Below are positions 53,202-62,734 of a stretch of 64,000 nucleotides of DNA, piece after piece. How positions within the stretch are numbered: position 1 is the stretch's first letter; each line of letters opens with the position of its first letter. The position numbers and the translations under genes are program-made. The notes below the pieces were generated by a model. It ran no database searches and was not told where the DNA came from. It was given only the letters and a program-made list of their open reading frames with translations. Source of the stretch: Marinoscillum sp049115815 (lineage in GTDB: Bacteria > Bacteroidota > Bacteroidia > Cytophagales > Cyclobacteriaceae); contig JAGDZO010000006.1 in assembly GCA_049115815.1 (NCBI GenBank), forward strand, positions 699,597-763,596, in the 5' to 3' direction.

Positions 53202-54532
53202 TCGACTACTTCATCTTTATCTTCAACCCAATTCACGGCCAATGCCCCAATTAGGAAACAAATCCCTCCTAGTACGATAGCATAAATCGCTTGAGAGTCA
53301 AACATTCTTTTAATAATAGGTCCTGCCAAAATTCCATTTACAATCTGTGGCACAACTATGAAAAAATTAAAAATTCCCATATATATCCCCATTTTGCCGC
53401 CAGGAATAGCTCCTGCGAGTATGGCATATGGCATAGATAATATACTTGCCCATGCTAATCCTACAAACACCATCGCCATCAACGTAACTGGCTGTGAAGG
53501 GAAAAAGTAAATGGAGATCAAACCCAAACCGCCTAGCGCTAAAGAGAGCGCGTGAGTTCGCTTCCTTCCGAGTTTTCCTGCAATGGCTGGAAGAGTGAGT
53601 GCGAACACTGCAGACACGGCGCTATATACCGTAAACATGACACCAACCCAGTTACCAGCATCATTGTAAGCCAATGAATTAGTATCATCCAATGATGCTC
53701 CATATACATGCTGCGCGATAGCAGGAGTACAAAAAACCCACATTGAGAACAATCCAAACCAACTAAAAAACTGCACCAACCCAAGTTGCTTCATGGTTTT
53801 GGGCATGGAGGCAAAATCAGTAAATATGTCCATAATGGAACCCTTGGGATCATCTACAGATCCGCCATTGTACTTGGCGTATTCCTCCGGAGGGTATTCT
53901 TTGGTTTTCATGAGTGTCCAAAAGATCGTTGCGATAAATACCACCGCACCGAAATAGAAACTCAAAATAACATTATTGGGAACTTGGCCTTCTCCTGCTA
54001 CTTTTGATACCCCAAACCACTCCGCCAGCATATATGGCAAAAATGAACCTAACACCGCTCCAATACCGATTAGTGTCGCTTGAACTGAAAAACCATGAGT
54101 TCGTTGTTCGGATGGCAACATATCCCCGACCAATGCCCTGAAGGGCTCCATTGAAATATTGATGCTGGCATCCATGATCATCAACATGCCCGCCCCTATG
54201 AACATCGGTGGTATTACGCTTGCCAAAGTCCCTGAGTTGGGCATCAAGCACAGTGCAATAGAAGCCAATACTGCTCCAACTAAGAAATAAGGTTTCCTTC
54301 TGCCTAACTTATTCCAGGTATTATCACTGTAATGACCGACAATTGGCTGAACAATAAGTCCTGTAACTGGAGCAGCTAACCAAAACCACGAGAGGTGCTC
54401 TACATCTGCACCGAAATTTTGGAGGATTCGACTCGCATTGGCATTCTGCAAGGCAAAACCAAATTGAATTCCTAAAAATCCCATGCTCATATTCCAGATC
54501 TGGGCTACACTTAACTTTGGCTTATTACTCAT
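53198..54532 (-). CDS. MFS sugar transporter (maltose/maltodextrin-type)
   Basis: A 444-residue inner-membrane protein with 12 hydrophobic segments. The start IWNMSMGFLGIQFGFALQNAN and loop GHYSDNTWNKLGRRKPYFLVGA resemble the SLC45/GPH-like maltose and sucrose transporters; many Bacteroidota keep such a gene next to amylase and malQ genes. It is a probable proton symporter of maltose or maltodextrins. It overlaps malQ by 4 bases and is divergent from the aldolase gene. Confidence 0.9.
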   Translation of the reverse strand: MSNKPKLSVAQIWNMSMGFLGIQFGFALQNANASRILQNFGADVEHLSWFWLAAPVTGLIVQPIVGHYSDNTWNKLGRRKPYFLVGAVLASIALCLMPNSGTLASVIPPMFIGAGMLMIMDASINISMEPFRALVGDMLPSEQRTHGFSVQATLIGIGAVLGSFLPYMLAEWFGVSKVAGEGQVPNNVILSFYFGAVVFIATIFWTLMKTKEYPPEEYAKYNGGSVDDPKGSIMDIFTDFASMPKTMKQLGLVQFFSWFGLFSMWVFCTPAIAQHVYGASLDDTNSLAYNDAGNWVGVMFTVYSAVSAVFALTLPAIAGKLGRKRTHALSLALGGLGLISIYFFPSQPVTLMAMVFVGLAWASILSMPYAILAGAIPGGKMGIYMGIFNFFIVVPQIVNGILAGPIIKRMFDSQAIYAIVLGGICFLIGALAVNWVEDKDEVVE

Positions 54533-54629
54533 TTAATCTATGTTTTCAAGAAATGAATGATCACGACATTCAAAAATTTCCTTATTATCCTATCAGAATT
54601 CTGACGGGCCAATTGTCACGCTAAATACT

Positions 54630-54656
54630 CGCAAATTCCGCAATTTTTACGCAAAC
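54630..54656. repeat. three CGCAA direct repeats in the MFS/aldolase divergent region
   Basis: The 312-base gap between the MFS and aldolase genes (54533-54844) contains no gene. CGCAAAT, CGCAATT and CGCAAAC begin at 54630, 54639 and 54650, spaced 9 and 11 bases, close to a helical turn. The last, ACGCAAACG, resembles a LacI-family half-site. They may bind a regulator of glucan use; this is inference. The rest of the gap is AT-rich and shows no clear -33/-7 promoter. Confidence 0.4.
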
Positions 54657-54844
54657 GATTTAAATGTCTGAATTGGCTCTAAAATTGCGTTTTTGGCTAT
54701 TTTTTAGCTTTTTATCGAGTTTAAAATATAGAATTATCAATAAATACAGCTAATAATGGAAGATTTTAAAAGAGGATGTGAGGTATGCAAACAACCACTT
54801 ATATTTGCTTCCTCAAAAAAAGAAATCAACTTAATAACTATCAT

Positions 54845-55909
54845 ATGAAATTTAGAGCGGGCGTACTTACCGGGAAAGAAGCTACAGAACTTCTGAACTA
54901 TGCAAACGAGAATGGATTCGCACTACCAGCTGTGAATACAATTGGTACCAATACCATCAATGCGGTGCTTGAAACTGCAAGAGATGTTAACTCTCCAGTG
55001 ATCATCCAGTTCTCCAATGGAGGTGCTGCGTTTATTGCTGGTAAAGGATTGAGCAATGACGGCCAGCAAGCTGCCATAGCCGGAGGCATCTCTGGAGCAA
55101 AGCATGTTCATGAAATGGCTGAAAGGTATGGAGTTAGTGTGATTCTTCACACTGATCACGCTGCAAGAAAACTACTTCCTTGGATAGACGGACTTTTGGA
55201 TGCCAATGAAGCACATTTTGCAGAAACTGGCTCTCCTCTATTTAGCTCTCATATGATTGACTTGTCTGAAGAGCCAATTGAAGATAACATCGACACTTGT
55301 TGCAAGTATTTAGAACGTATGTCTAAAATGGGCATGACGCTAGAAATCGAGCTTGGAGTAACTGGTGGCGAAGAAGACGGTGTTGATAATACTGACATAG
55401 ACAGTAGCAAGCTCTATACACAACCAGAAGAAGTAGCGTATTGCTATGAACGACTAAACGCGATCAGTCCTAATTTCACTATCGCAGCAGCATTTGGCAA
55501 TGTACACGGAGTATATAAGCCAGGTAATGTGAAGCTTACTCCGAAGATTCTTAAGAATTCTCAGGATTTCATTCAAGAGAAATTCGGAACAGGTAAAAAT
55601 CCAGTCAACTTCGTATTCCACGGAGGTTCAGGATCTACAACTGAGGAAATTAGAGAGGCTATCTCATACGGAGCTGTCAAAATGAATCTTGATACAGACC
55701 TGCAGTGGGCGTTTTGGGATGGAATCAGAAATTACTACCAAGGCAAAGAAGGATATCTTCAAACGCAAATCGGAAATCCTGATGGTGAGGATGTCCCTAA
55801 CAAAAAGCACTATGATCCTCGTGTGTGGTTAAGAGAAGCAGAAAAAAGTTTTGTTACTCGTCTGAAAGCATCATTCGAAGATTTGAACAACATCAATACC
55901 AATGCTTAA
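54845..55909 (+). CDS. fba: class II fructose-bisphosphate aldolase
   Basis: 354 residues from the ATG at 54845; the 54785 reading adds an unlikely N-terminus. It is the FbaA-type class IIA form: zinc ligands in LHTDHAARK, ELGVTGGEEDG, GNVHGVYKPG and FHGGSGST, with the NLDTDLQWAF phosphate-binding segment. Cleaves fructose 1,6-bisphosphate in glycolysis. It is separated from the GH13 genes by a terminator, so it need not share their transcript. Confidence 0.96.
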   Translation: MKFRAGVLTGKEATELLNYANENGFALPAVNTIGTNTINAVLETARDVNSPVIIQFSNGGAAFIAGKGLSNDGQQAAIAGGISGAKHVHEMAERYGVSVILHTDHAARKLLPWIDGLLDANEAHFAETGSPLFSSHMIDLSEEPIEDNIDTCCKYLERMSKMGMTLEIELGVTGGEEDGVDNTDIDSSKLYTQPEEVAYCYERLNAISPNFTIAAAFGNVHGVYKPGNVKLTPKILKNSQDFIQEKFGTGKNPVNFVFHGGSGSTTEEIREAISYGAVKMNLDTDLQWAFWDGIRNYYQGKEGYLQTQIGNPDGEDVPNKKHYDPRVWLREAEKSFVTRLKASFEDLNNINTNA

Positions 55910-55931
55910 TATGGTATTTGACCAAATCAAG

Positions 55932-55958
55932 AAAAGCCATCATTTGATGGCTTTTTTT
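55932..55958 (+). terminator. rho-independent terminator after class II aldolase
   Basis: A 10-bp stem AAAAGCCATC / GATGGCTTTT with an ATTT loop and trailing T residues. Confidence 0.9.
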
Positions 55959-56011
55959 GCTTGAGCTCCATATTAAAAACCAATAGATTAGCAACTACCT
56001 AAGAAACTGAC

Positions 56012-57823
56012 ATGAACTACCCCATTCGATTTATGTTAATCCTCCTCCTTATAGGAGCATGTAGTCCATCACCAAAAGAAAGCATTGAAACCATGCAAAA
56101 ATCAGAACAACGAATCGTTCTTTATCAAATGTTCACTCGCCTGTTTGGCAATACAAACCAGACTAACAAGCCATGGGGCACAATAGAAGAAAATGGTGTT
56201 GGTAAATTTGATGATATCAGCACAAAAGCATTGAATGCTCTCAAGGCATTTGGATATACACATATCTGGTATACGGGGGTCATAGAGCATGGCCTATTGA
56301 CGGATTACACTAAATACGGTATTCCGCTCGATGATGCAGATGTAGTAAAGGGAAGAGCTGGATCACCATATGCCATCAAGGACTATTACGATGTGAATCC
56401 CGACCTTTCCGTTGATGTACCAAACAAGCTTAAAGAGTTTGAAAACCTAGTGGGAAGAACGCATGATGCGGGTATGAAAGTAATACTTGACTTTGTTCCC
56501 AATCATGTGGCACGTGGATATATGTCGGACAGCAAACCAAAAGGGGTCATTGATTTTGGTGATGATGACGATCAATCCAAGGCTTTCGACCCAAATAACA
56601 ACTTTTATTACTTACCGAATGAATCCTTTGTAGTTCCAGAGGGTTATAACTCTTTGGGCAACAATGACTTCCCTACTAAAAATGGTCAATTTCAAGAGTC
56701 CCCAGCCAAGGCGACCGGAAACGATGTATTTAGCTCCTCGCCTTCTGTTAATGACTGGTTTGAAACAGTGAAACTGAACTATGGAGTAGACTATCAAAAC
56801 GGCCGTCGTACCTATTTTGATTCTGTACCTGATACTTGGCTCAAAATGAAAGACATTCTACTTTATTGGGCAAGTAAAGGTGTAGATGGCTTTCGCTGTG
56901 ATATGGCTGAGATGGTTCCTGTTGAGTTTTGGGAGTGGGTGACGAAAGAAATAAAAAAACAGTACCCCGAGATCATTTTCATCGCTGAGATCTACAACCC
57001 AAATGCCTATCGAGATTATATTTTCAAGGGCGGTTTCGACTACCTATATGACAAAGTAGAGATGTATGACTCATTGAAGTACATCATTCAAGGGCACGGT
57101 AGCACAGATGGTCTTACCGCCATTTGGCAAAGGCAAGATGGAATCGGCACCAATATGCTAAGATTCCTCGAAAACCATGACGAGCAGCGCATCGCCTCTC
57201 CCGACTTTACAGGAGATATGAACAAGGGCATCCCGATGATGGCCGCTTCATGCTTCATGCATGATGGCCCAGTGATGATGTATTTTGGACAGGATGTTGG
57301 AGAGCCAGGGGCTGGTGATTCTGGTTTTGCAGGAGATGATGGGCGCACGACCATTTTTGACTACTGGGGCGTACCTGAGCATATCAAATGGGTGAACAAT
57401 GGCGCTTTTGACGGAGGACTTTTATCTCAAGAACAAAAAGCATTACAAAACGCTTATGCAGATATCCTAAAGGCGTGTAACGAAATGGAAGCTATGCGCG
57501 AAGGAGCATTTTATGACCTCCATTATTACAATAGAAATGAGCAATTCACTGGCTATTCTGATAAGGTCTATGCTTTTGTACGTCATACCAAAAAACAGGT
57601 ATTGCTGATAGTAATCAATTTTGATTCAAACGAACAGGCTGCTTCTATCAAGATACCTGAGCCGGCGTGGCAAACATTCGGTTTATTGAAAGACGAGATA
57701 CAATGTCTTGAAGGTAACCGCACATTCTCTATCAATAGAGCATCCACTCAGGGCTATGATGGAGCCTCAGATATCTCTATCAACCTAGCGCCAATTAGCT
57801 ATCAAATATTGGAACTGAAGTGA
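56012..57823 (+). CDS. GH13 alpha-amylase family lipoprotein
   Basis: 603 residues. SPII signal with lipobox IGAC, then a TIM barrel. Region motifs: DFVPNHVARG, GVDGFRCDMAEM (nucleophile Asp297), IFIAEIYNP (acid/base Glu326), FLENHDEQR (Asp390). All three catalytic acids are intact. A C-terminal beta domain follows. Lipid anchoring suggests hydrolysis of glucans in the periplasm or at the outer membrane. It lies 7 bases from the second GH13 gene and probably shares its transcript. Confidence 0.93.
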   Translation: MNYPIRFMLILLLIGACSPSPKESIETMQKSEQRIVLYQMFTRLFGNTNQTNKPWGTIEENGVGKFDDISTKALNALKAFGYTHIWYTGVIEHGLLTDYTKYGIPLDDADVVKGRAGSPYAIKDYYDVNPDLSVDVPNKLKEFENLVGRTHDAGMKVILDFVPNHVARGYMSDSKPKGVIDFGDDDDQSKAFDPNNNFYYLPNESFVVPEGYNSLGNNDFPTKNGQFQESPAKATGNDVFSSSPSVNDWFETVKLNYGVDYQNGRRTYFDSVPDTWLKMKDILLYWASKGVDGFRCDMAEMVPVEFWEWVTKEIKKQYPEIIFIAEIYNPNAYRDYIFKGGFDYLYDKVEMYDSLKYIIQGHGSTDGLTAIWQRQDGIGTNMLRFLENHDEQRIASPDFTGDMNKGIPMMAASCFMHDGPVMMYFGQDVGEPGAGDSGFAGDDGRTTIFDYWGVPEHIKWVNNGAFDGGLLSQEQKALQNAYADILKACNEMEAMREGAFYDLHYYNRNEQFTGYSDKVYAFVRHTKKQVLLIVINFDSNEQAASIKIPEPAWQTFGLLKDEIQCLEGNRTFSINRASTQGYDGASDISINLAPISYQILELK

Positions 57824-57830
57824 CTTGACA

Positions 57831-59456
57831 ATGATGAGAATACCCCACTCAGTTCAGATAATAGGAGTTCTAGTATGGTTATTCTCATGCGCTCCACAAA
57901 ACGAATCTACCCAAATGCTTGACCCAGACGAACTCCCGGTCCGTTGGCCGAATGCTGTGACCTATGAGATTTTCGTGCAATCTTTTGCAGATAGCAACGG
58001 GGACGGCATTGGAGATATCAAGGGCATGACCTTAAAACTTGACTATCTTCAGGATCTAGGCATTGAAAATATTTGGCTCATGCCAATCAACCCTTCTCCC
58101 TCCTACCATAAGTATGATGTAACTGACTATTATGGTATTCATCCAAGCTATGGCACGATGGATGACTTTAAGGAGTTTTTGCAGGAAGCTCATAAACGCG
58201 ACATTCGGGTAACAATGGATTTGGTCATCAACCATTGCTCCAACCAGCACCAATGGTTTCAGGACGCACTTGATCCAAGTAATGAATATCGTGATTACTT
58301 CGTTTGGAAAACAATGGAGGAAATAGAGGCTGAAGGCATTTTGGAAAAAGAAAAGACTGGTGATAGCGACAACATTAAGCAATGGAATAAGCTTCCTGGC
58401 CAGAAAGAACTCTACTTTTCATTCTTTTATAGTGGAATGCCCGACCTGAATTATGACAATCCCAAGGTTAGAGAGGGAGTTTATAAGATAGGAGAATATT
58501 GGCTTCAAGAAATCGGAGTAGATGGATTTCGGATGGACGCTGCTAAGCACATATACCCAGATAATAGAGCTGAAGATAACCACGCCTTTTGGCAGGAATT
58601 TAAATCAACCATGCAGGCCATCAAACCTGATGTATACATAGTGGGTGAAGTTTGGTCAGATTTAGAAGTTCAAACACCTTTTGCTCAAGGATTCGATGCA
58701 CTTTTCAACTTTGACATGTCGTTTTCTATGCTCGAAACTGTGAAAAACAAACGAGTAGTCAGCGCTGCTATACACGAGAGCGCATGGAAGATCAATGAAG
58801 GAAGCTCTCCAACAGAGCTATATAACGAAAGCGAATCAGCTTTCAAATCATACAACCCCAACTTCATAAATACGACCTTTCTCACCAATCATGATCAGAA
58901 TCGTGTGATGTCGTTTTTGAATGATAACGAAGAGCAAGCAAAATTAGCTGCCAGCATACTTCTCACTTTGCCCGGCTCTCCATATATATATTATGGCGAA
59001 GAGTTAGGCATGAGAGGAATGAAACCTGACCCATTGATCAGGGAGCCTTATTTATGGGATAAAGAAGAATCTGATACGATAAGGACTTCTTGGATAAAAG
59101 CCGTCTACAACACAGATTCTACTCTTGTTCCTCTTGCACAGCAGATCGAAGACCCAACTTCAATGTATCATCATTACAGAAAGTTGATAAGACTGAGACG
59201 AGCTTCTGAGGTATTGACTTATGGTGATCTGATGACGGCAGATGTCAATGATGAAGAAATCTTGGCCTTCACCAGATCTTTTGAAGGAGAAAAGTATTTG
59301 ATAATACATAATCTAAGCGAATCAGAGAAGGTGCTACCGATAATAGAGTTCTCAACTATCATTTATCAAAACACAACAACATCAGTCTTTAACAACAATC
59401 AGATTCTATTGCCTCCATACAAGAGTTTGATATTATCACAACCCAAAAATCAATAA
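57831..59456 (+). CDS. GH13 alpha-glucosidase/alpha-amylase family lipoprotein
   Basis: About 541 residues from the ATG at 57831 (next ATG at 57834; a TTG reading at 57825 is less likely). SPII signal, lipobox LFSC. Barrel motifs: MDLVINHCSNQH, GVDGFRMDAAKH (Asp236), IVGEVW (Glu273) and FLTNHDQNR (Asp355), so the triad is complete. The QPW-less FADSNGDGIGDIKG start is common in the oligo-1,6-glucosidase/neopullulanase-like and amylase groups. The substrate is probably a maltodextrin. 4 bases separate it from the dehydrogenase gene. Confidence 0.93.
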   Translation: MMRIPHSVQIIGVLVWLFSCAPQNESTQMLDPDELPVRWPNAVTYEIFVQSFADSNGDGIGDIKGMTLKLDYLQDLGIENIWLMPINPSPSYHKYDVTDYYGIHPSYGTMDDFKEFLQEAHKRDIRVTMDLVINHCSNQHQWFQDALDPSNEYRDYFVWKTMEEIEAEGILEKEKTGDSDNIKQWNKLPGQKELYFSFFYSGMPDLNYDNPKVREGVYKIGEYWLQEIGVDGFRMDAAKHIYPDNRAEDNHAFWQEFKSTMQAIKPDVYIVGEVWSDLEVQTPFAQGFDALFNFDMSFSMLETVKNKRVVSAAIHESAWKINEGSSPTELYNESESAFKSYNPNFINTTFLTNHDQNRVMSFLNDNEEQAKLAASILLTLPGSPYIYYGEELGMRGMKPDPLIREPYLWDKEESDTIRTSWIKAVYNTDSTLVPLAQQIEDPTSMYHHYRKLIRLRRASEVLTYGDLMTADVNDEEILAFTRSFEGEKYLIIHNLSESEKVLPIIEFSTIIYQNTTTSVFNNNQILLPPYKSLILSQPKNQ

Positions 59457-59460
59457 GCAT

Positions 59461-60348
59461 ATGAAAAATATCTCTGTAATCGGCTCGGGAACTATGGGCA
59501 ATGGGATTGCCCATGTATTTGCTCAAAATGGATTTAATGTAGCTCTTGTAGATATCTCAGGAGACGCTCTTGAAAGAGCTATGGCTACCATTTCCAAAAA
59601 TCTAGACAGACAAGTAGCCAAGGAAAAAATATCTGAGGCCGACAAACATGCCACTCTGGAAAAAATAACGACTTACACCAGCTTGGAAGCGGGTGTGGAA
59701 AAAGCTGACTTGGTAGTAGAAGCTGCCACTGAAGATTATAGCATCAAGTCTCAGATATTTAAGAGCATGGATGATCATTCACCGAAAGGTGCCATACTAG
59801 CCACCAACACCTCATCTATCTCCATCACGAAAATAGCTGCAGAGACCAGTCGTCCTTCTCAAGTGATTGGTATGCACTTCATGAATCCCGTACCTATTAT
59901 GAAATTGGTGGAAGTAATCAGAGGTTATGCTACTTCTGATGAAACTACTGAGTTGGTCATGAATATCTCTAAAGAGTTAGACAAAATTCCAGTGGAGGTA
60001 AATGACTACCCTGGCTTTGTGGCCAACAGGATTTTGATGCCTATGATCAATGAGGCTATACTATCGCTGCACGAGGGAGTAGCTGGAGTTGAAGAAATAG
60101 ACACAGTGATGAAATTAGGAATGGCTCATCCAATGGGTCCATTACAACTAGCTGATTTCATCGGGCTAGATGTTTGTCTTTCCATCATGAGAGTCCTGCA
60201 TGCTGGGTTTGGAAATTCAAAATACGCACCATGTCCATTGCTAGTCAATATGGTCACTGCTGGTTATAAGGGAGTCAAAACCGGTGAAGGGTTTTACAAA
60301 TACACCAAAGGATCTAAAGACCTGATAGTCAGCGAAATGTTCTCATAA
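59461..60348 (+). CDS. 3-hydroxybutyryl-CoA dehydrogenase
   Basis: 295 residues with the NAD(P)-binding motif GSGTMGNGIAHVFA at the N-terminus, GMHFMNPVPIMKLVEVI carrying the catalytic histidine, and DYPGFVANRIL leading into the helical C-terminal domain. Converts acetoacetyl-CoA and 3-hydroxybutyryl-CoA, or longer 3-hydroxyacyl-CoA. It starts 4 bases after the GH13 stop, an odd operon partner for a glucan enzyme. A long terminator follows. Confidence 0.93.
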   Translation: MKNISVIGSGTMGNGIAHVFAQNGFNVALVDISGDALERAMATISKNLDRQVAKEKISEADKHATLEKITTYTSLEAGVEKADLVVEAATEDYSIKSQIFKSMDDHSPKGAILATNTSSISITKIAAETSRPSQVIGMHFMNPVPIMKLVEVIRGYATSDETTELVMNISKELDKIPVEVNDYPGFVANRILMPMINEAILSLHEGVAGVEEIDTVMKLGMAHPMGPLQLADFIGLDVCLSIMRVLHAGFGNSKYAPCPLLVNMVTAGYKGVKTGEGFYKYTKGSKDLIVSEMFS

Positions 60349-60366
60349 GAATCGCAAGATTACAAA

Positions 60367-60403
60367 CAATAAAGGGTGACCAGTTGGTCACCCTTTATTG
60401 TTT
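60367..60403. terminator. bidirectional terminator, perfect 16-bp stem
   Basis: 60367-60382 pairs perfectly with 60385-60400 (GGGTGACCA / TGGTCACCC core) around a GT apex, then TTT. It lies between the dehydrogenase gene and the convergent 601-residue gene. Confidence 0.88.
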
Positions 60404-60421
60404 CGAGCATTGATTAGTCTT

Positions 60422-62227
60422 TTATTTCAATGACCAGATTTTCTCGTAGCCTTTGCCTTGTTCAGATTTTTTCAACTCAGAAATTCCCGTCTTAAACAAT
60501 TCAATCTGACGATCTACATTCATAATTTTATTCAACTGATCTACTACGTCGGATGCGGATTTTCCAGCCTCGTCAACACCCTGACCAGGCCCTGTGATTA
60601 GTCCCGAAGCGTAGTTAGTTGGCCCGACCTTCCATCCGTTAGTAGGTCCATCTATTTTGAAAGAAAAGCGAGGACTTAAAGCCTGTGTTTCAAAATCCAT
60701 AGAGCAATCTACCGTGACCGAAATAATTCCATCTACACCAAGCTCTTTCAATAATTTCACCTGTGGGTTGTCATTTGGAAATGTTGAAGATCTTGTTGAC
60801 CACATTTCACCAACTGTTGTCGGGAGGAGTAATTTACAGTCCTTATAAGGCTTCACTACATATTCTGTCGAAACCGTATCTGGAGTACTGAATAGATTCG
60901 CATACTGCCTAGCTTTCATTGTTTGTTCTATTGGCACTATCTCAACGTTCAGTTCAGATAGAAGAGCCGCCTCGAACTTAGAATAAAACTCCTCAACAAG
61001 AGCATCCCAATAAGCATCAGGTACTTTTGGGAATGTACTTGTCGTTGTAGTTGTGGTGGTGGTGGTATACTTATAATTTCCTGAGGTATAAGATGACGAA
61101 CTTGTCTCAACTTGCTTTTGATCCAACCCTGTAGCTCTTACAACAAATGAAGCCATAGCCAGCTTCTTAGGGTATGAAAGTGGAGGCCCCCAAAATGCAT
61201 TTGGTTTAGAAACATCCACTTTGAACTCATCTTCAGTCTCAGCACGATAGATCGCGTTGGAATCATCAACCCCAATTCCCAAAAAAGTTTTTTGGTCTCC
61301 AGTTAAAGTTATCGGTGACCAGTCCATCGCCCCGGAAATGACCTGAGTGGCACCTACATCTGGAAGGTCTACAACAGTTTCTTTAGTACGTTGCACTAAA
61401 AGATAATTGGCACCTTGCTCAAATTTATAGGCAGGTGTTCCTGTATGTCTAAATGCTTCTTTTGGTATAGTGATTTTATCCACACTTTTGAAAAAGCCTA
61501 TCTCATTAAAACCCTTGATGCCCATAACTTTCCCTAAAATAGAGACGTAAAAATCTGCGGTTCCACCTTCTGGGTGTTTCAATTCAAGTACCAGATCTTC
61601 ATCCATGTTGATGTCTACTACTTCTCCTCTTGGCACACCATTGATTGAAATAATCTCGATAGGCTCAATTGGCTCGGCCTTTATGTTAGCCACGTCTCCA
61701 TTGACAGTGGATATATCCACTGTATGAGCACCGCTATTTTCATCTACTAGTCCTCCGTAGAAACCATTGGCCACATGTTCGATTTCATTTCCGTCAATTT
61801 TCACAGAGCCATCAATCTTGCTCATGCCCACACCCTCTTTCTTCAGGAACATAACCCCAGTCATATCCATACCAGGAGTCCAAAAACCAAAGTATTCAGT
61901 TTCTATGGTTTCGGCTTCACTTGGGTAAAGGTTTTGCATATAGATCACTTGCATGGATAAGGTTGAAAGATCCGCAGTAGTGGTTGTCAATAGATTACCA
62001 GCTAGTTTACCAATAGACTTCATTACATTGAAGTTCTTGGCCTTGGCTTTCATCTTACCGGCGAACCCTCCTAGCTTACTTTCCTCTCCAGAAGGATCGT
62101 CATTTTGAGTGGTATCATCATTTTTTTTCTTCCCAAAAGGGATTTTCTGGGCTTCTGTAGGATTGACATACAGCAGTCCACATAAGGTCAAGCAAATGGC
62201 GAATAGTCTAATTCGAATCATAGTCAT
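60422..62227 (-). CDS. large secreted protein of unknown function
   Basis: 601 residues; signal peptide ending PTEAQ (start at Met1 or Met3, 62227/62221). A charged low-complexity linker (FGKKKNDDTTQNDD) precedes a body with several beta domains. A run of nine threonines lies mid-protein (61042-61068), coded by ACC, ACA, ACT and ACG, so not a slippage tract. No enzyme motif, lipobox or T9SS domain is visible; the protein ends helical. I cannot name a family. Convergent to the dehydrogenase gene. Confidence 0.82.
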   Translation of the reverse strand: MTMIRIRLFAICLTLCGLLYVNPTEAQKIPFGKKKNDDTTQNDDPSGEESKLGGFAGKMKAKAKNFNVMKSIGKLAGNLLTTTTADLSTLSMQVIYMQNLYPSEAETIETEYFGFWTPGMDMTGVMFLKKEGVGMSKIDGSVKIDGNEIEHVANGFYGGLVDENSGAHTVDISTVNGDVANIKAEPIEPIEIISINGVPRGEVVDINMDEDLVLELKHPEGGTADFYVSILGKVMGIKGFNEIGFFKSVDKITIPKEAFRHTGTPAYKFEQGANYLLVQRTKETVVDLPDVGATQVISGAMDWSPITLTGDQKTFLGIGVDDSNAIYRAETEDEFKVDVSKPNAFWGPPLSYPKKLAMASFVVRATGLDQKQVETSSSSYTSGNYKYTTTTTTTTTSTFPKVPDAYWDALVEEFYSKFEAALLSELNVEIVPIEQTMKARQYANLFSTPDTVSTEYVVKPYKDCKLLLPTTVGEMWSTRSSTFPNDNPQVKLLKELGVDGIISVTVDCSMDFETQALSPRFSFKIDGPTNGWKVGPTNYASGLITGPGQGVDEAGKSASDVVDQLNKIMNVDRQIELFKTGISELKKSEQGKGYEKIWSLK

Positions 62228-62392
62228 GTACAGTTTTAATTTTAATGCTAAATTAAGTTGCTGATTGAGCCTTTAATATACCATGCATAGGGTATTTAGG
62301 AGAATTGACAGCAAAAAAATGTCCCAATTATTCAGTAAAAAATTCATAGACTGAAGGAATTCTATAGAAGTTTAAATTTATCCTCACAAGAC

Positions 62393-62423
62393 TTTGGTTA
62401 TGTCACTAGTCTTCGTATTTTTG
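62393..62423 (+). promoter_or_regulatory. Bacteroidota housekeeping promoter of initiator tRNA
   Basis: TTTG at 62393-62396, exactly 19 bases, then TATTTTTG at 62416-62423: a full match to the Bacteroidota -33/-7 consensus. The tRNA begins 10 bases downstream. Confidence 0.82.
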
Positions 62424-62432
62424 TGCTCATAT

Positions 62433-62505
<73 letters not shown>

Positions 62506-62509
62506 CTAC

Positions 62510-62542
62510 AAAGCCCTTAGATTAATTTCTGAGGGCTTTTTT
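62510..62542 (+). terminator. rho-independent terminator of initiator tRNA
   Basis: An 11-bp stem with one G-U pair (AAAGCCCTTAG / CTGAGGGCTTT), 8-base loop, and T run. Confidence 0.9.
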
Positions 62543-62734
62543 GTGCCTATAAGGTATCCTCTTGAAAGAATAGAGCTATTCTAACCCGAAGCTACTCTAA
62601 GAAGACTTTTGATTGGTTTTGAATATCAACGTCTATCAAATCTCAGATACGTTGTATTTAAATCTGAGGCCGGATAATTAGTTGATTTTTAATTTTTCAA
62701 CTCTTTCCAGAAAATTAAAAATCTCTTGAGTTCG

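Noticed and set aside
61042..61068. Thr run as a phase-variable slippage tract
   Set aside because: The codons are mixed (ACC, ACA, ACT, ACG) with only a short GGT-type repeat, so slipped-strand switching is unlikely.
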